DNA from: Sclerodactyla briareus | Lineage: Eukaryota > Echinodermata > Holothuroidea > Dendrochirotida > Sclerodactylidae | Length of the DNA: 64,000 nt | Direction of reading: 5' to 3' | Assembly (NCBI GenBank): GCA_026419785.1 | Contig: JAODTK010003532.1 | Span: forward strand, 124,001 to 188,000 | In this document: one piece after another, positions 35,401 through 45,769 of the stretch | How positions within the stretch are numbered: position 1 is the stretch's first letter | Layout of the letters: each line of letters starts with the position of its first letter | Program-made: the position numbers and the translations under genes | The notes under the pieces: model-generated | Told to the model about the DNA's origin: nothing | Seen by the model: only the letters and a program-made list of their open reading frames with translations | Database searches by the model: none

Positions 35401-36422
35401 ACCAAACTGAGGTGGTATTTGTGGAAGGACGAGGATCACTCGCTGTATAGCCAATTGTGACAGCTATCCAACGAAGCGGGAGGCTTACACCTGTTCGTTC
35501 CAATACTAACCGTCATCGCTCATCTTTCCTTGGCACGGCAATTACCTTACACAATCTGGCTTTTACGAGGTAGCTGTTATGAGTGCAAGCCATGTTATCG
35601 TTCTACCCTTCTTTTCGCCAAAATAACGCTCTTCCCTCTAATTACAAACGTTCCATAGTCCTTTGAACGTATTAGGAGGTATTCCACGCCGTTTCCCCAC
35701 CGCCCCCCCCACGCAAAGAGGGGGACTGCAAAACACAGTGAAATCGACCACACGTCTCAAATCATTGCTTCAAAAACACTTATGACCTATTGAGAGTTCA
35801 CCAAAGCTTTCGTCGGGTGTTGCCCACCCTACGGTGGATTCGGGGAACGGGGCGTCCAGCTCCCAGTCCTGAGATGCAGTCCCAGTGCCCGTAACCACGG
35901 GAGGTGGGGGGGGGGGGGTCAGACAGAACCCCCAGGGACCCAAGTGATAATAAATTCACAAAAATACTGATTCTTTGCAGTTTAGTAGAAGTTTTGCAGC
36001 TGAATATTCAGAAAATATTGCAGCGGCATGTGTCTCGGGCCCTACAAATGATACTTATTTGCCAATCAGGGACGAGTTGTGGTCATAATGAGGGACGCCA
36101 CTTCCCTTGGTTCCGACCTCAATCCCCCCCCCCCCCCCCTCCCATGACGAAATCTCGGTACGCGAATGTTTAGTCCAGTATGTCCAGAGGATTCCGTCCA
36201 CCACCCACCCAGGAGAGCCTTACGGACCAAATTTCTTAGCAGAATATTATGGTCCTTTGTTCTTCCTTGACGAATCAGAATGAACTATGCAGTCATGCTT
36301 GTGTATGTGACGTTTCTTATAAGAATAATATCCAAAGAACGCTAGCACCCATTAAGTTGAATTAGACCTGTTGCTGTGGAAGACCCACATTGCTTTGGAC
36401 TCAGGGTTCTGAGGTTTACCCT

Positions 36423-36453
<31 letters not shown>

Positions 36454-39400
36454 GGGATCCTAAGTCTGGAGATAAAGCTTGTAATGTCGATAACTGTGCT
36501 ACGAAAGGAGTAGATAGCTAATATTGGCATGAAGTTTTAACATTGTAGAGTGATGGCAACATTATTTGGGGATTAGGTCCAAGGTAGAGGGAGGTCGAAA
36601 GTCTGAAAAGCTTGTGCGCACAAAAACTGTGCCAACGAAATGAGGTAGAGGATTCATACTTGGCACGTGGGGTTGGATTTGGAGAAGAGGTAGAGGTTGC
36701 CTAATGGTTTGGGGTCAGGTACAAGGTCACTCAAGGTCACAGAGTTCCAAAGTAAAAACCATGTGAGCAGAGAACTGTGCAACCAAATTATGAAGAGAAC
36801 ACATGACTTGGCAAGGGGGTTTTTTATGTGGGTTTGTAGAGATACATATCGTTGAGTAAGGGCCAAAGGTCACCGAAAGAGGCCAAAGTCGTAAAAGTGT
36901 GAGCAATGATAACTGCGCAATGGAATGATTTACAAAATTCATACTTGGCACGAATGGTGATATTTGGAGTATAGTCGTTTTGGGTTCAGGTCGGAGTCGA
37001 CGCGAATTTACAGTCGCATTCTAAAAACATGAATCCAAAAAACTTCCCTTCAGTCGCTCAGGGACCGTTGCCGGGGAAAAAAAATCATGAGAGCTTGTGT
37101 TACCATTGCCGTGTTTTAACAGAATTTTTTCAATCTCGTGATTTTCAAAATGACGGCAAAATGGTAGTCAAAATAGGGAGGATCACAGACTATGCATGGA
37201 AACACAGAAAAAATAGGTTGAATTAGACAAAAAAAAATCATTGTGGCCTGCTTCCCTGTGAGCATAGGCACATTTACAAATAGTTGCAATTCCAAGAAAT
37301 TTAAGACGACGGCCAAAATGGCCCCGAGCAAATAGGGCGGGAATCATTATAAGAACATGAAACATACAAAAGTGTTCAAATTGGAGAACAATCAATGTAG
37401 GCCTGCTCATTCCCAATAATTGGTACCGTATTTCTTCATTCAAAGAATTGAGATGGCGTTCAAAATGGCCGTCCAAAAATTCGAAAAATCACGTAAGGAG
37501 CGGAACATGACAGAAAAATTACAATGGGAAAAATGGCGGGGAACCTGTGCTGTCGAATTTTAAATGTTATTTGACTAATCATAGTATCAGAAAGTTAGAC
37601 TGAGGTTACTCTCCTGCTCACGGGATCAGCGTGTTTAACAGTCCTTTGATAGTCCCTCTAATATTGTCATCATGGCTGGACGTTCATTACTTTCACCACT
37701 CTTCTCTTCTGATTCCGTGGATTAGTGTGTCTAACATTTCTTTGATAGTTCCTCTAAAATATTGTAGTCATGGGCGGCGTCTCTACTTTCACCACCTTTT
37801 CTATTCTGATTCATGTGGAGGAGTGGTCTAACATTCATTTGATAGTCCTCTAAAATATTGTCATCATGGTGGCGTCTCTACTTTCACCACTCTTCTCTTT
37901 CTGATTCCGTTGAGTAGTGTGTCTAACATTCCTTTTGTAGTCCCTCTAAAAAGATTGGCATCTTGGTGGGCGTTCTTACTTTGAGCGCTCTATCTGATTC
38001 CTGTGGCTTAGTGTGTCTAACATTCCTTTGTGTTCTCTCTAAAATATCGTCATCATGGCTGGCGTTCTCTAATTTCACACTTTCTCTATTCTGGATTCCT
38101 GGGATTAGTGGTCTAACTTCCTTTAATAGTCCCTATAAAATAGTGTAAATAATGGCTGGCGTTCTTACTTTCACACTCTTCTCTATTCTGATTCCTGTGG
38201 ATTAGTGTGTTAACATTCCTTTGATAGTCCCCCTAAAATATTGTCTCATGGCTGGCGTTTCTACTTCACACTTTCTCTATTCTGATTCTCATGTTGAATA
38301 GTGTGTCTAACATTCCTTTTGTAGTCCCTCTAACATTTTTGATTAGTCCCTCTACAAATATTGTCCTCATGGCTGGGGGGTTCTTACTTTCACCACTCTT
38401 CTCTATCCTGATTCTGTGGGTAGTGTGTCTAACATTCCTTTAATAGTCCCTCTAAATTATTGTCATCATGGCCGGCGTCTCTACTTTCACCACTCCCTTC
38501 TCTAGTATACCGCACCAGATTCACTGTGAAGTATTAGTGAGTCTCAACACAGCGTCCTTTGATAGTCCTCTATAAAAGCTTTCCTCAGGCTGGCGGTGAA
38601 GACTACATTCAACACATGACAGATATCTATTCTGATTCCTGTGGATAGACCTGTGAGAGACGTAAACATTCCTTTGATGAAAGACGTACACCAGCCTGAA
38701 ATATTGTCATCATGGCTTGCGTTCTCCTTACACCACTTTCTCTATTCTGATGGCGAGGGATAGCTGTGTCTAACTTTCCTTTTAGTCCTCCTTCTTCTAA
38801 ACATACCTTTGATAGGTCCCTCTGAAGATTGTCATCATGGCTGGCGTTCTCTCCTTTCAACCACTCTTCTCTCTCCTGATTCCTGTGGATTAGTTTGTGT
38901 CTAACTCCTTGATAGCCGCTAAAATATTGTCATCATGGCTTGCGTTCTCTACTTTCACCAATCTTCTCTATTCTGATTCATGTGGATTAGTGTGTCTAAC
39001 ATTCCTTTGATAGTCCCCCTAAAATATGTTCATCATGGTGGCGTTCTCTACTTTCTATCACTATTCTCTATCCGGAATTCCTGTGGATTAGGGTCTATAA
39101 CATTCTTTTGGTAGTCCCTCTAAAATATTGTCATCATGGCTGGCGTTCTCTACTTTCACCACTCTTCTCTATCCTGATTCCTGTGGATTAGTGTGTCTAT
39201 AGCATTCGTTTGGTAGTCCCTCTAAAATATTGTCATCATGGCTGGCGTTCTCTACTTTCATCACTCTTCTCTATCCTGATTCCTGTGGATTAGTGTGTCT
39301 ATAACATTCTTTTGGTAGTCCCTCTAAAATATTGTCATCATGGCTGGCGTTCTCTACTTTCACCACTCTTTTCTGATTCCTGTGGATTAGTGTGTCTATA

Positions 39401-41385
39401 ACATTCTTTTGGTAGTCCCTCTAAAATATTGTCATCATGGCTGGCGTTCTCTACTTTCACCACTCTTTTCTGATTCCTGTGGATTAGTGTGTCTATAACA
39501 TTCTTTTGGTAGTCCCTCTAAAATATTGTCATCATGGTTGGCGTTCTCTACTTTCATCACTCTTCTCTATCCTGATTCCTGTGGATTAGTGTGTCTATAG
39601 CATTCGTTTGGTAGTCCCTCTAAAATATTGTCATCATGGCTGGCGTTCTCTACTTTCATCACTCTATTCTGATTCCTGTGGATTAGTGTGTCTATAACAT
39701 TCTTTTGGTAGTCCCTCTAAAATATTGTCATCATGGCTGGCGTTCTCTACTTTCATCACTCTTCTCTATCCTGATTCCTGTGGATTAGTGTGTCTATAAC
39801 ATTCTTTTGGTAGTCCCTCTAAAATATTGTCATCATGGCTGGCGTTCTCTACTTTCACCACTCTTCTCTATCCTGATTCCTGTGGATTAGTGTGTCTATA
39901 ACATTCTTTTGGTAGTCCCTCTAAAATATTGTCATCATGGTTGGCGTTCTCTACTTTCATCACTCTTCTCTATCCTGATTCCTGTGGATTAGTGTGTCTA
40001 TAGCATTCGTTTGGTAGTCCCTCTAAAATATTGTCATCATGGTTGGCGTTCTCTACTTTCACCACTCTTCTCTATCCTGATTCCTGTGGATTAGTGTGTC
40101 TATAGCATTCGTTTGGTAGTCCCTCTAAAATATTGTCATCATGGCTGGCGTTCTCTACTTTCACCACTCTTCTCTAAACTGCAGCACGAGTAGTTCCGGC
40201 CAGATCAGCTTTATACAGGGGCGCACTAATTACTAGTGAGGAAACCCACAAGAAAGACTTGGGCGAGTCTAGCATTGTCAAGGCGACACGGCAACACATC
40301 ATTTATATGTGTCTAAGGCTGTGAGGCCTTCCTTGCAAAATAATCGAGAGTTCATCCTATATACAATCGTCCACGTTTTTTTTTTTCAGAGGGATATGTA
40401 TTAAACACTGGTCAACTGGGCCACTGTTGGATAGTTTTTTCCCCGTCAGTGTTTTGTGTGTAGTAGTATGTATACCAAAGGAGTCTACGTAGATAGAGAG
40501 TGTCTGAATTCCAACTGGGAAGCCCAGGATTTAGTTGACGGTCGGGTTATACCAACGACTTCAAATTAACGATGATATAGTATCTAGCATGGTGCTGTAA
40601 CACCAACAGTTCCAAAGTACTCTACAGATATAACCGTGATCGTGGGAATCAACATGCACGCTCTCCGGCAGTCCCGGAGAACGCGTTGCTGCATCAAAGG
40701 TCCTCAATTATCGTTTGGGTGTGAGAGGTTGCCTCCGTTGAAAAGTGGGGAATGTTCAAAGGAATTGTGCAATTATGAATAGAACGTTCAATTTTCGGTC
40801 TCGACTGTTTACCCCATAAAAGTCTCACGATAGCGCTTTATTCCTTACGATTTTTAAAACCCATGAAACCTTCGAATCATTAGCTGTACAAACTGCATTC
40901 CACACAGGGCGGTGAACTACACTGGTGCCAGTATGAACCCTGGCCCGTTCAGTGTGCTCTGCGATCGTCAGTGGTACGTGGGACGACCATTGGGTAAGTC
41001 ACGATGAACTGTTTTGATTCACAACAACGCAAACATCCGTACTTAGTTTAGTTTAGTATGGTCCTCGATAGGAGTACAATGAATTGACAGCTGTACGGCT
41101 GAGAGGAAGACAGTTCGGTACCATCTGGTCGGTTTTAAGCTCAGGTCCAGTGGCGCACCCACGGGGGGGGGGGAACCCCCACCCATGACCCAAGTGATCA
41201 ATAATTTTGTGTTACAACAAAAACTGAATTTTTTTGCAGTTCAGTAGAAGAGGTTTTGCACGCTAGTTATTTTGCAAATGTTGCAGCAGCAGGTGTCTAG
41301 GGCCCCATAAAATGTACTTTTTGCCCAAAATTTAGGGAGGGGTAGGCTATTTGGTGATGGCGCACTCCCTTGGGTTCTGACCGTC

Positions 41386-41423
<38 letters not shown>

Positions 41424-42143
41424 CCAAGACAATCTCTTGGTACGCGCCTGCTTGCTTCGGAAAAAAATCAAGGTTGAACATTGGAATGAACTATGACTTC
41501 AACCTTTCAAGCTAATGAAAATTGAGAGAAAACCATTCAATGGTTTTTGAAAGTCACTTTTCCAAACGCGTATTTTAGTTACAAGTTCAATCGCGTGTTG
41601 AATCTCGTGTAACCCGGCAGCGCGGACTGAAGTCCCAATTTATTCGGAGACGTATGCTATGTCACCTTCCTACATCCATACTTCTATTCCGACGGGAGAG
41701 GACCTGTAACTCATTCGCAACTCGCTCCGGGGCAACATGTAACACGTCGGCGCATGAACTGATATAGGCCGTGGAAGGTTAATGTGACAAATCAATCATC
41801 TTCATGCACAACTCCGTTTGATCCAGACAGTCTTGAGATGGACATTGAACTTCCCAGCTGAGCATTCGATGCTTCTAACATTCGTGCGCGGCATCGAAGC
41901 ACATGACAAGGGCCATTGAAGATTACTGATCATGCAATCGTCAACCCCGCCGAATAATATACGGTGCCTTTTGACATGACGTCACGACAAAAAAATCGTC
42001 TCCCTGTATACCGTGCAAATCCATCTCGTGGTATATCGGCGCAAATTTTCATTGATGACGATTTTAGGCTACTGTACCTACCTTCGAATAACGAGGCGGA
42101 TTTTTTTTTTTTTAACTTGACGAAGTCAGAGAATCTATGCGTC

Positions 42144-42188
<45 letters not shown>

Positions 42189-44006
42189 GCGTGTGTGTGT
42201 GTGTGTGCGTTGACAATATTATCGCTGCGAGGACCATAACTTGTCAACACACCCGACTTGCGAGGACATTTTTTCCGTGCGAGGACCTGAAATGCGTTAA
42301 ACGTTTCTACATAGCCCCGCTCTATCCTCCAAAGGGCATCAGAAGCATGGTCTCGGAAATACTATCTAGTATGATTCAATATTTCTTAGTGATGTGTGTG
42401 AGTGTTGAGTTTTACCATCATCCGAGGACAAGTTACCGTGCATGCCAGGGCTCAAACCACACCTCGCAAACACACCTTTCGGACTTTTTTGTTGTTGTTT
42501 TATTTCTCCTCGAAATGGACGTCCTCGCAATACTGTTTAGTCTGTATGTGCGCGCGCGTGGTAGTTGTGAACGCCTACCTGTTAACACGATAACTTGACC
42601 CCCTGAATAGCGAGTTCATACTTGGTATATGGGTTACCCATAAGAAGTACCCGACCCTATTGTTTTAGGATCAGTCGATGGTCATCTGTGTCACAGAGTC
42701 AATGTCCGAAAAATCTTGTTAACACGATAAGTCCAGAATCCTGGTCGAATCCGGTTGAAATTTTGTATGGCAAGCTTTTTTTTATGGGGAGTACAGGAAC
42801 CCTATTGTTTTTTTTCTGCAGACACGGCGGGGTCAATTATTCGAGGAAAAATTAGGCATTGGGAAATTGATATTTGGCAATTTTTTTATCTCGTCAACAT
42901 GATAAGTCAATCCCACTTGAATGAGAAGCCTTATACTTGGTATATGGGTTCCCCATATCGAATGCATGAACCCCATTGATTCAGGGTCAGGTCAAACATG
43001 TAAAATGTCATCTGAGGTCGAGAGAGTCAAAGTCTGAAAATCTTGTTAACTGGGGATATTGTGAAAAAATTGATATTTTGGCTAACTTTCTCTTGTTAAC
43101 AAGACCTCATCTGCATGGGTGTATTCATACTTGGTATGTGAATTCCCTATTATGAGTACTACAATGATCCGTATTGTTAATCTTGACAATGGTTAGCTTG
43201 ATCAAGTCAGGATCAGTCCAAGGAATTACTCAGCCTTTTGGCTTCTTCTGGTTGCATCATGACGTCATGCAAATCGGCCGCTGTCGCCTTCTTCGCTGTG
43301 TATACCACCACAGAAGTGCCTTCTTGAACCTTATGTGAAAACAAAGTATTATAATACCCCCCCCCCGATACCAAGTGGCTGACACAATTGTAGAGCGTCG
43401 GCCTTCTATCCAGGGGATTGAGGATCCCGATAGGGTCATACCAAAGAGATTGGGGCAGGAAAAGAAACGACAGTTAGGGCAAGCCAATGGCCCCGACGTC
43501 TGGCATTCACAGCAGGTACAGCAAGTCGGTCGAGGAGTAGGATTTACAGCCCCCCCCCCCCCCCCCCCCCCCGCAGCTAGGCGCAGCTATGCGCCGAACT
43601 TCCTCTCCCCCGATAGCTTGATGATTCGTCTAGTGTTTTCTTTCTTTATTTACAGATTATAATGGGTCGGCCCGATTATCGGGGGTTTCTTGGGGCCGCC
43701 ACCTACCGGTGGATATTGAATCCTAACACTCACCCTAGGAGAATCGCACAGGATACTACCTGGTGTTGCATAGTCAACGACACAGGCCAACGCCGATGCT
43801 CCGTAAAAGAGAACGAACAGAACACGGAAGTTGAAATGAGGAAAAGGCCACGATTTGTTCGGACAGTTCAGTTAACGGTGAGGTTACATCTGCAGGCCTA
43901 CATAATAGGAAAGATGGACATCGCGTCCACGACGATCGCCATGTCGCCATGGAAGGCACTGACGATACGAGGGGACGCTCCGGAGACCTACAGTCCTAAA
44001 AAGTGA
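32227..44006 (+). CDS. aquaporin-like channel gene, copy 2 (long introns, frame-broken)
   Basis: Second MIP-family channel gene in the same orientation as copy 1. Four exon-like blocks (32227-32452, 34342-34639, 40908-40993, 43656-44006) have GT/AG borders. The family landmarks in order are TM2/loop B 'GGHFNPV', TM3 'AQIGGATIGASI', loop C 'VLGPGVTTAQG', TM4 'FMIFAVV', loop D 'RTDIAGS', loop E 'NYTGASMNP', TM6 'VGPIIGG..LGAATYRWIL' and a C-tail with 'TWCC'. About four or more single-base frame changes are needed to read it through. Introns are about 1.9, 6.3 and 2.7 kb. Intron 2 carries a LINE tail, a MITE and a satellite array. Function as water versus glycerol or other solute channel cannot be decided from this sequence. 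Confidence 0.85.
32453..34341 (+). other. aquaporin copy 2, intron 1
   Basis: Collinear with intron 1 of copy 1 and of similar length. It contains no recognised gene. The short conserved phrase near 34135-34175 ('gcagccaagcagatagcagaggc') matches 3810-4020 of copy 1 and is duplicated intronic DNA. Confidence 0.6.
34342..34639 (+). CDS. aquaporin copy 2, exon 2 (TM3-TM5)
   Basis: Acceptor tttttcag|c and donor ggcc|gtaagt. In one frame it reads 'TPLRAILTT' and 'AQIGGATIGASI' (TM3), then 'ATLTSLEPNNG' (loop C). After a frame slip it reads 'ATVLGPGVTTAQGILIEAF' (into TM4) and 'FMIFAVVERGRTDIAGSNH', then 'WAI' and, after slips, 'MGLL' (TM5). The histidine that many orthodox aquaporins have in TM5 (as in 'GHL') is not visible, but indels near the border make this uncertain. 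Confidence 0.85.
35030..35640 (+). mobile_element. LINE reverse-transcriptase C-terminal remnant
   Basis: The frame near 35098 reads 'SEYKYLGVVIDG', a typical post-catalytic motif of non-LTR retrotransposon reverse transcriptases. It is followed by 'VGWLVGNTDKEAQRI' and 'QAGRILGRV', the usual 'CWxGN... AGRIxG' region. Stops and frame slips interrupt it and the 5' part is absent. It sits in intron 2 of aquaporin copy 2 and has no counterpart in copy 1, so it inserted after the duplication or was lost from copy 1. Confidence 0.7.
35881..36170 (+). mobile_element. MITE-like element, copy 2 (in aquaporin copy 2 intron 2)
   Basis: Same family as 4551-4833. It has 'accacgggaggtgggg' at the left, 'acccaagtgataataaattc' after it, 'attgcagcggcatgtgtct', a 20-base-scale C-run at 36123-36140 and 'aatctcggtacgcg' at the right. 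It occupies the equivalent intron to copy 1, about 1.2 kb further from exon 2 because of the LINE-containing insertion. Confidence 0.75.
36480..37000 (+). repeat. ~115-bp tandem units (intron 2, copy 2)
   Basis: About four degenerate units with 'ggggattaggtccaaggtagag', 'gtctgaaaagcttgtgcgcac', 'aaactgtgcc' and 'attcatacttggcac'. Homologous to 5145-5430. Contains AGGTCA-like half-sites at several places (for example 'aaggtcactcaaggtcac' near 36722-36739). Confidence 0.65.
37030..37520 (+). repeat. ~150-bp degenerate tandem repeat
   Basis: Three diverged units each carry 'aaaatggccgtc' or similar, 'atagggngg-atca' and 'aattnnacaatcantgtnggcctgct'. They lie immediately before the satellite array. 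No coding signal is visible. Confidence 0.55.
37600..40180 (+). repeat. ~102-bp satellite array, about 25 units
   Basis: The unit contains 'atggctggcgttctctac', 'tttcaccactcttctctatc', 'ctgattcctgtggattagtg', 'tgtctataacattctttt' and 'ggtagtccctctaaaatat'. From about 38900 to 40180 units are near-identical, and consecutive anchors fall at 39111, 39213 and 39315. From 37600 to 38900 they are irregular and contain foreign-looking inserts (38500-38830). Short frames within units are not genes. Confidence 0.92.
40181..40907. other. intronic sequence before exon 3
   Basis: No recognisable gene or repeat, apart from a T-run near 40377-40387. Confidence 0.5.
40908..40993 (+). CDS. aquaporin copy 2, exon 3 (loop E, second NPA)
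   Basis: Acceptor cacacag|g and donor ttg|ggtaagt. It reads 'AVNYTGASMNP', then with one extra base the continuation 'ARSVCSAIVSGTWDDHW' is recovered. That is the classic loop E of orthodox aquaporins leading to TM6. Length is 86 bp here against 77 in copy 1. A true length near 81 would restore the frame. Confidence 0.9.
41149..41452 (+). mobile_element. MITE-like element, copy 3 (in aquaporin copy 2 intron 3)
   Basis: The best-preserved left end is 'cagtggcgcacccacggggg'. The body has 'acccaagtgatcaataatt', 'tttttttgcagttcagtag', 'gttgcagcagcaggtgtcta' and 'gcgcactcccttgggttctg'. A 34-base C-run (41387-41420) precedes the right end 'tcttggtacgcgcctg', which is a partial inverted match to the left end. 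Confidence 0.75.
41460..42125. other. intronic sequence, unassigned
   Basis: No gene or repeat is recognised. The sequence is collinear with nothing in copy 1. Confidence 0.45.
42126..42220 (+). repeat. TG microsatellite
   Basis: A (TG)n tract with two GC interruptions. It opens Val-Cys frames on the plus strand and His-Thr frames on the minus strand, all discounted. Confidence 0.92.
42240..43200 (+). repeat. degenerate tandem repeats in intron 3
   Basis: At 42240-42540 the phrase 'gcgaggac' and its inverted form 'gtcctcgc' recur. From 42590 there are four diverged units with 'ttgttaacacgataagtc', 'catacttggtatatgggtt', 'cc-tattgtttta' and 'ggtcaa'. The composition matches other AGGTCA-rich repeat fields in the window. 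Confidence 0.6.
43371..43441 (+). other. tRNA-like sequence (probable SINE head)
   Basis: The plus strand reads as an A-box-like TGGCTGACACAATTGTAGAG (43376-43395), an anticodon-like 'CCTTCTATCC', and a decayed B-box 'GATTGAGGATCCC'. Length is near that of a tRNA, but the T-arm consensus GGTTCGA is lost. It is unlikely to be a functional tRNA. Confidence 0.35.
43550..43572 (+). repeat. C23 homopolymer
   Basis: A run of 23 C lies about 85 bp before exon 4 of aquaporin copy 2. Length may not be accurate. Confidence 0.85.
43656..44006 (+). CDS. aquaporin copy 2, exon 4 (TM6 and C-tail)
   Basis: Acceptor tatttacag|a. The first part reads 'WVGPIIGGFLG' in one frame and continues after a one-base slip as 'AATYRWILNPNTHPRR', which is TM6 and the cytosolic boundary. 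The tail has 'IAQDTTWCC', is rich in charged residues ('EMRKRPRF') and ends at TGA at 44004-44006. Copy 1 shares 'DMTWCC' but little after it. An AATAAA at 44521 is a possible but distant polyadenylation signal. Confidence 0.88.
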   Translation: MIMGRPDYRGFLGAATYRWILNPNTHPRRIAQDTTWCCIVNDTGQRRCSVKENEQNTEVEMRKRPRFVRTVQLTVRLHLQAYIIGKMDIASTTIAMSPWKALTIRGDAPETYSPKK

Positions 44007-45110
44007 AAACCACCATGTTTATAAAAACGCGCAACCCGAAACGTCATCCTTTAATGCTAAATTCTGTGGCGACTACACGGCATGTTTCTTCTCACCAATC
44101 CACGTTTTTTGGTGTGTCCACATTTTAATGGCCTTTAACTGGCATCTGGTCATAACATGGAAATGCTGGAACATGTCCCTACCACAATCGCCTAATATTG
44201 ATATCAGTGCCCAGCACAAAGTACCGCACCAGAATACTAGTCATGCTATATTATCTATATGTATGCAACAAACCCAACATGTGGAACAACTCTTTCTGGT
44301 CACCAGCCAACATCTAGGCTATGCGAGATGGATGAATTGACAGACAAATCATCTTACTCCTGAACATTAGGTTTTATTGTCAACTAGGCTCCAGACCTGG
44401 ACCTTCTGACAGATAAGATAAACAAACACTGCTCTTCATAGGGATGAGTACTGTAACACACCTCTCTCACAGTCAGAGAGGTCAATGGAAGTTGGAAATT
44501 GGGGTAATTAATTGGATTTAAATAAAATCTAATTACACTATGCGAACATAAATGTAGCTCAGCCTAGCCATTAGCGAGCTTCATTCACCTACAGTTCAAC
44601 CGATCCGCATGTACGGTTTAGAAGTTATGAATGAACTTGACGAACAGACCTGACGAACTAACGAACGAACGGACGGAAGACATGATTACTGTATAGCGGC
44701 TCTCCCTCAAGCTAAAAATGTGTTGAGCGCAGGATGACACAATCGTTGACCTTGATGCGAAAATACCTGTGCTTCCATCCTTCCAGGTCATGATTGAACA
44801 AACGGAATGCAAAATCAATCAGCGCTATAAAACTTCATAGCCTACATTCAGACGCCTCTTTTTTTCCCTTTTGTTTCCAACTGAAAATGATGGCGGTCTA
44901 CAAGAACAGTGGTGTAGTTGATATTAAATAATAACAATAGGATGAATAGGCCTATAATGCGTTCTTAGTATGATCCCTGGCAGGGTAAAATATCTCTAAA
45001 TCTAGATACCAACATTGTTGTGTATAATGGAGTAATCATGAGTAGATTTTTTCCATTTTTGCTGATTTAAATAATCAAATCATCCCTTAAATGTGAGTGA
45101 AGACGGAGGT
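44007..45110. other. unassigned spacer after aquaporin copy 2
   Basis: No gene seen. Contains a short GAAC/GGAC-rich stretch near 44650-44680. Confidence 0.45.
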
Positions 45111-45119
45111 CCTGAGGCC

Positions 45120-45720
45120 GCAATAAGGGCCAGGGTGAAAGCAGTATGAATGGAGTGTGCTGTCTGGTGTCATTAACGACAGGAGAATGACAAAGAAACT
45201 GAAAACGAAAATGTGCATAATCGTTATAAGACCAGTGCTGTTACATGGTCTGGACACATGTGCCTATGACAAGAAGGGAGAGAAGATTCCGAAGACAGCG
45301 AGGATAGCATGCTTCATACAATGAGTAGATTAATCACCGAAGCACAGAAGAAGGAATGGTGACAATCATTAAGGAGGTACTCGGCGTGTGTGCATAAGTG
45401 AAAGAGACCAGATTAAGATGTTTTGTCACCAACAGAGAGAAGGGAGAATTGGCAAGTGTTTTTTGATAATGGACGTGAGAGCGAGAGAGGCAGGGGAAGA
45501 CTTTGAGGACAAGAGGAATGACACGTACAGAGAGGCCCTAGAGAGCGTAATCTACTGTGGGGAGGAAGCAGAGGACGCACTTTCTGGAGGAACTCGGCGG
45601 GGGGGCCGACCCTTCTATTTCGGGAGAAGGTCTGGGAGAAGACTGAATGAAGAACAGAAGAAAATCATTGAAAATATACTTTTCTCATGTTTATATATCT
45701 GAAAGGAAGAGGATAATGGA
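45120..45720 (+). mobile_element. LINE reverse-transcriptase 3' tail, copy 1
   Basis: Reads 'MTKKLKTKM', 'VIRPVLLHG' and 'CAYDKKGEKI', then 'HRRRNGDN', 'ERDQIKMFCHQQRE', and a tail with 'GRRLNEEQKK'. This is the familiar C-terminal domain of many LINE reverse transcriptases ('KLKxKxYxxxIRPVLLYG... HRRNEDIR'). Stops are present and the catalytic core is absent. The next block repeats the same tail. Confidence 0.7.
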
Positions 45721-45769
45721 TATACATCAAAAGAGAAGAACGTACAGTAATAAAGAGGGTAATCAACAC

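Larger units (their letters stand above)
34640..40907 (+). other. aquaporin copy 2, intron 2 (6.3 kb, repeat-filled)
   Basis: The intron contains a LINE tail (about 35030-35640), a MITE (35881-36170), a T28 run (36426-36453), ~115-bp repeats (36480-37000), a ~150-bp repeat (37030-37520) and a 102-bp satellite (37600-40180). The equivalent intron in copy 1 is only 1.1 kb and has the MITE and ~115-bp repeats but not the LINE or the satellite. Confidence 0.75.

Noticed and set aside
37600-40180. Regular repeats considered as a CRISPR-like array
   Set aside because: No unique spacers between repeats. Units are head-to-tail satellite copies in a spliced animal gene.
41930-42598. Overlapping frames on both strands across the TG tract in intron 3 of aquaporin copy 2
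   Set aside because: Most of their length is microsatellite translation.
43371-43441. Possible functional tRNA gene on the plus strand
   Set aside because: The T-arm consensus is lost. Retained only as a tRNA-like fragment.
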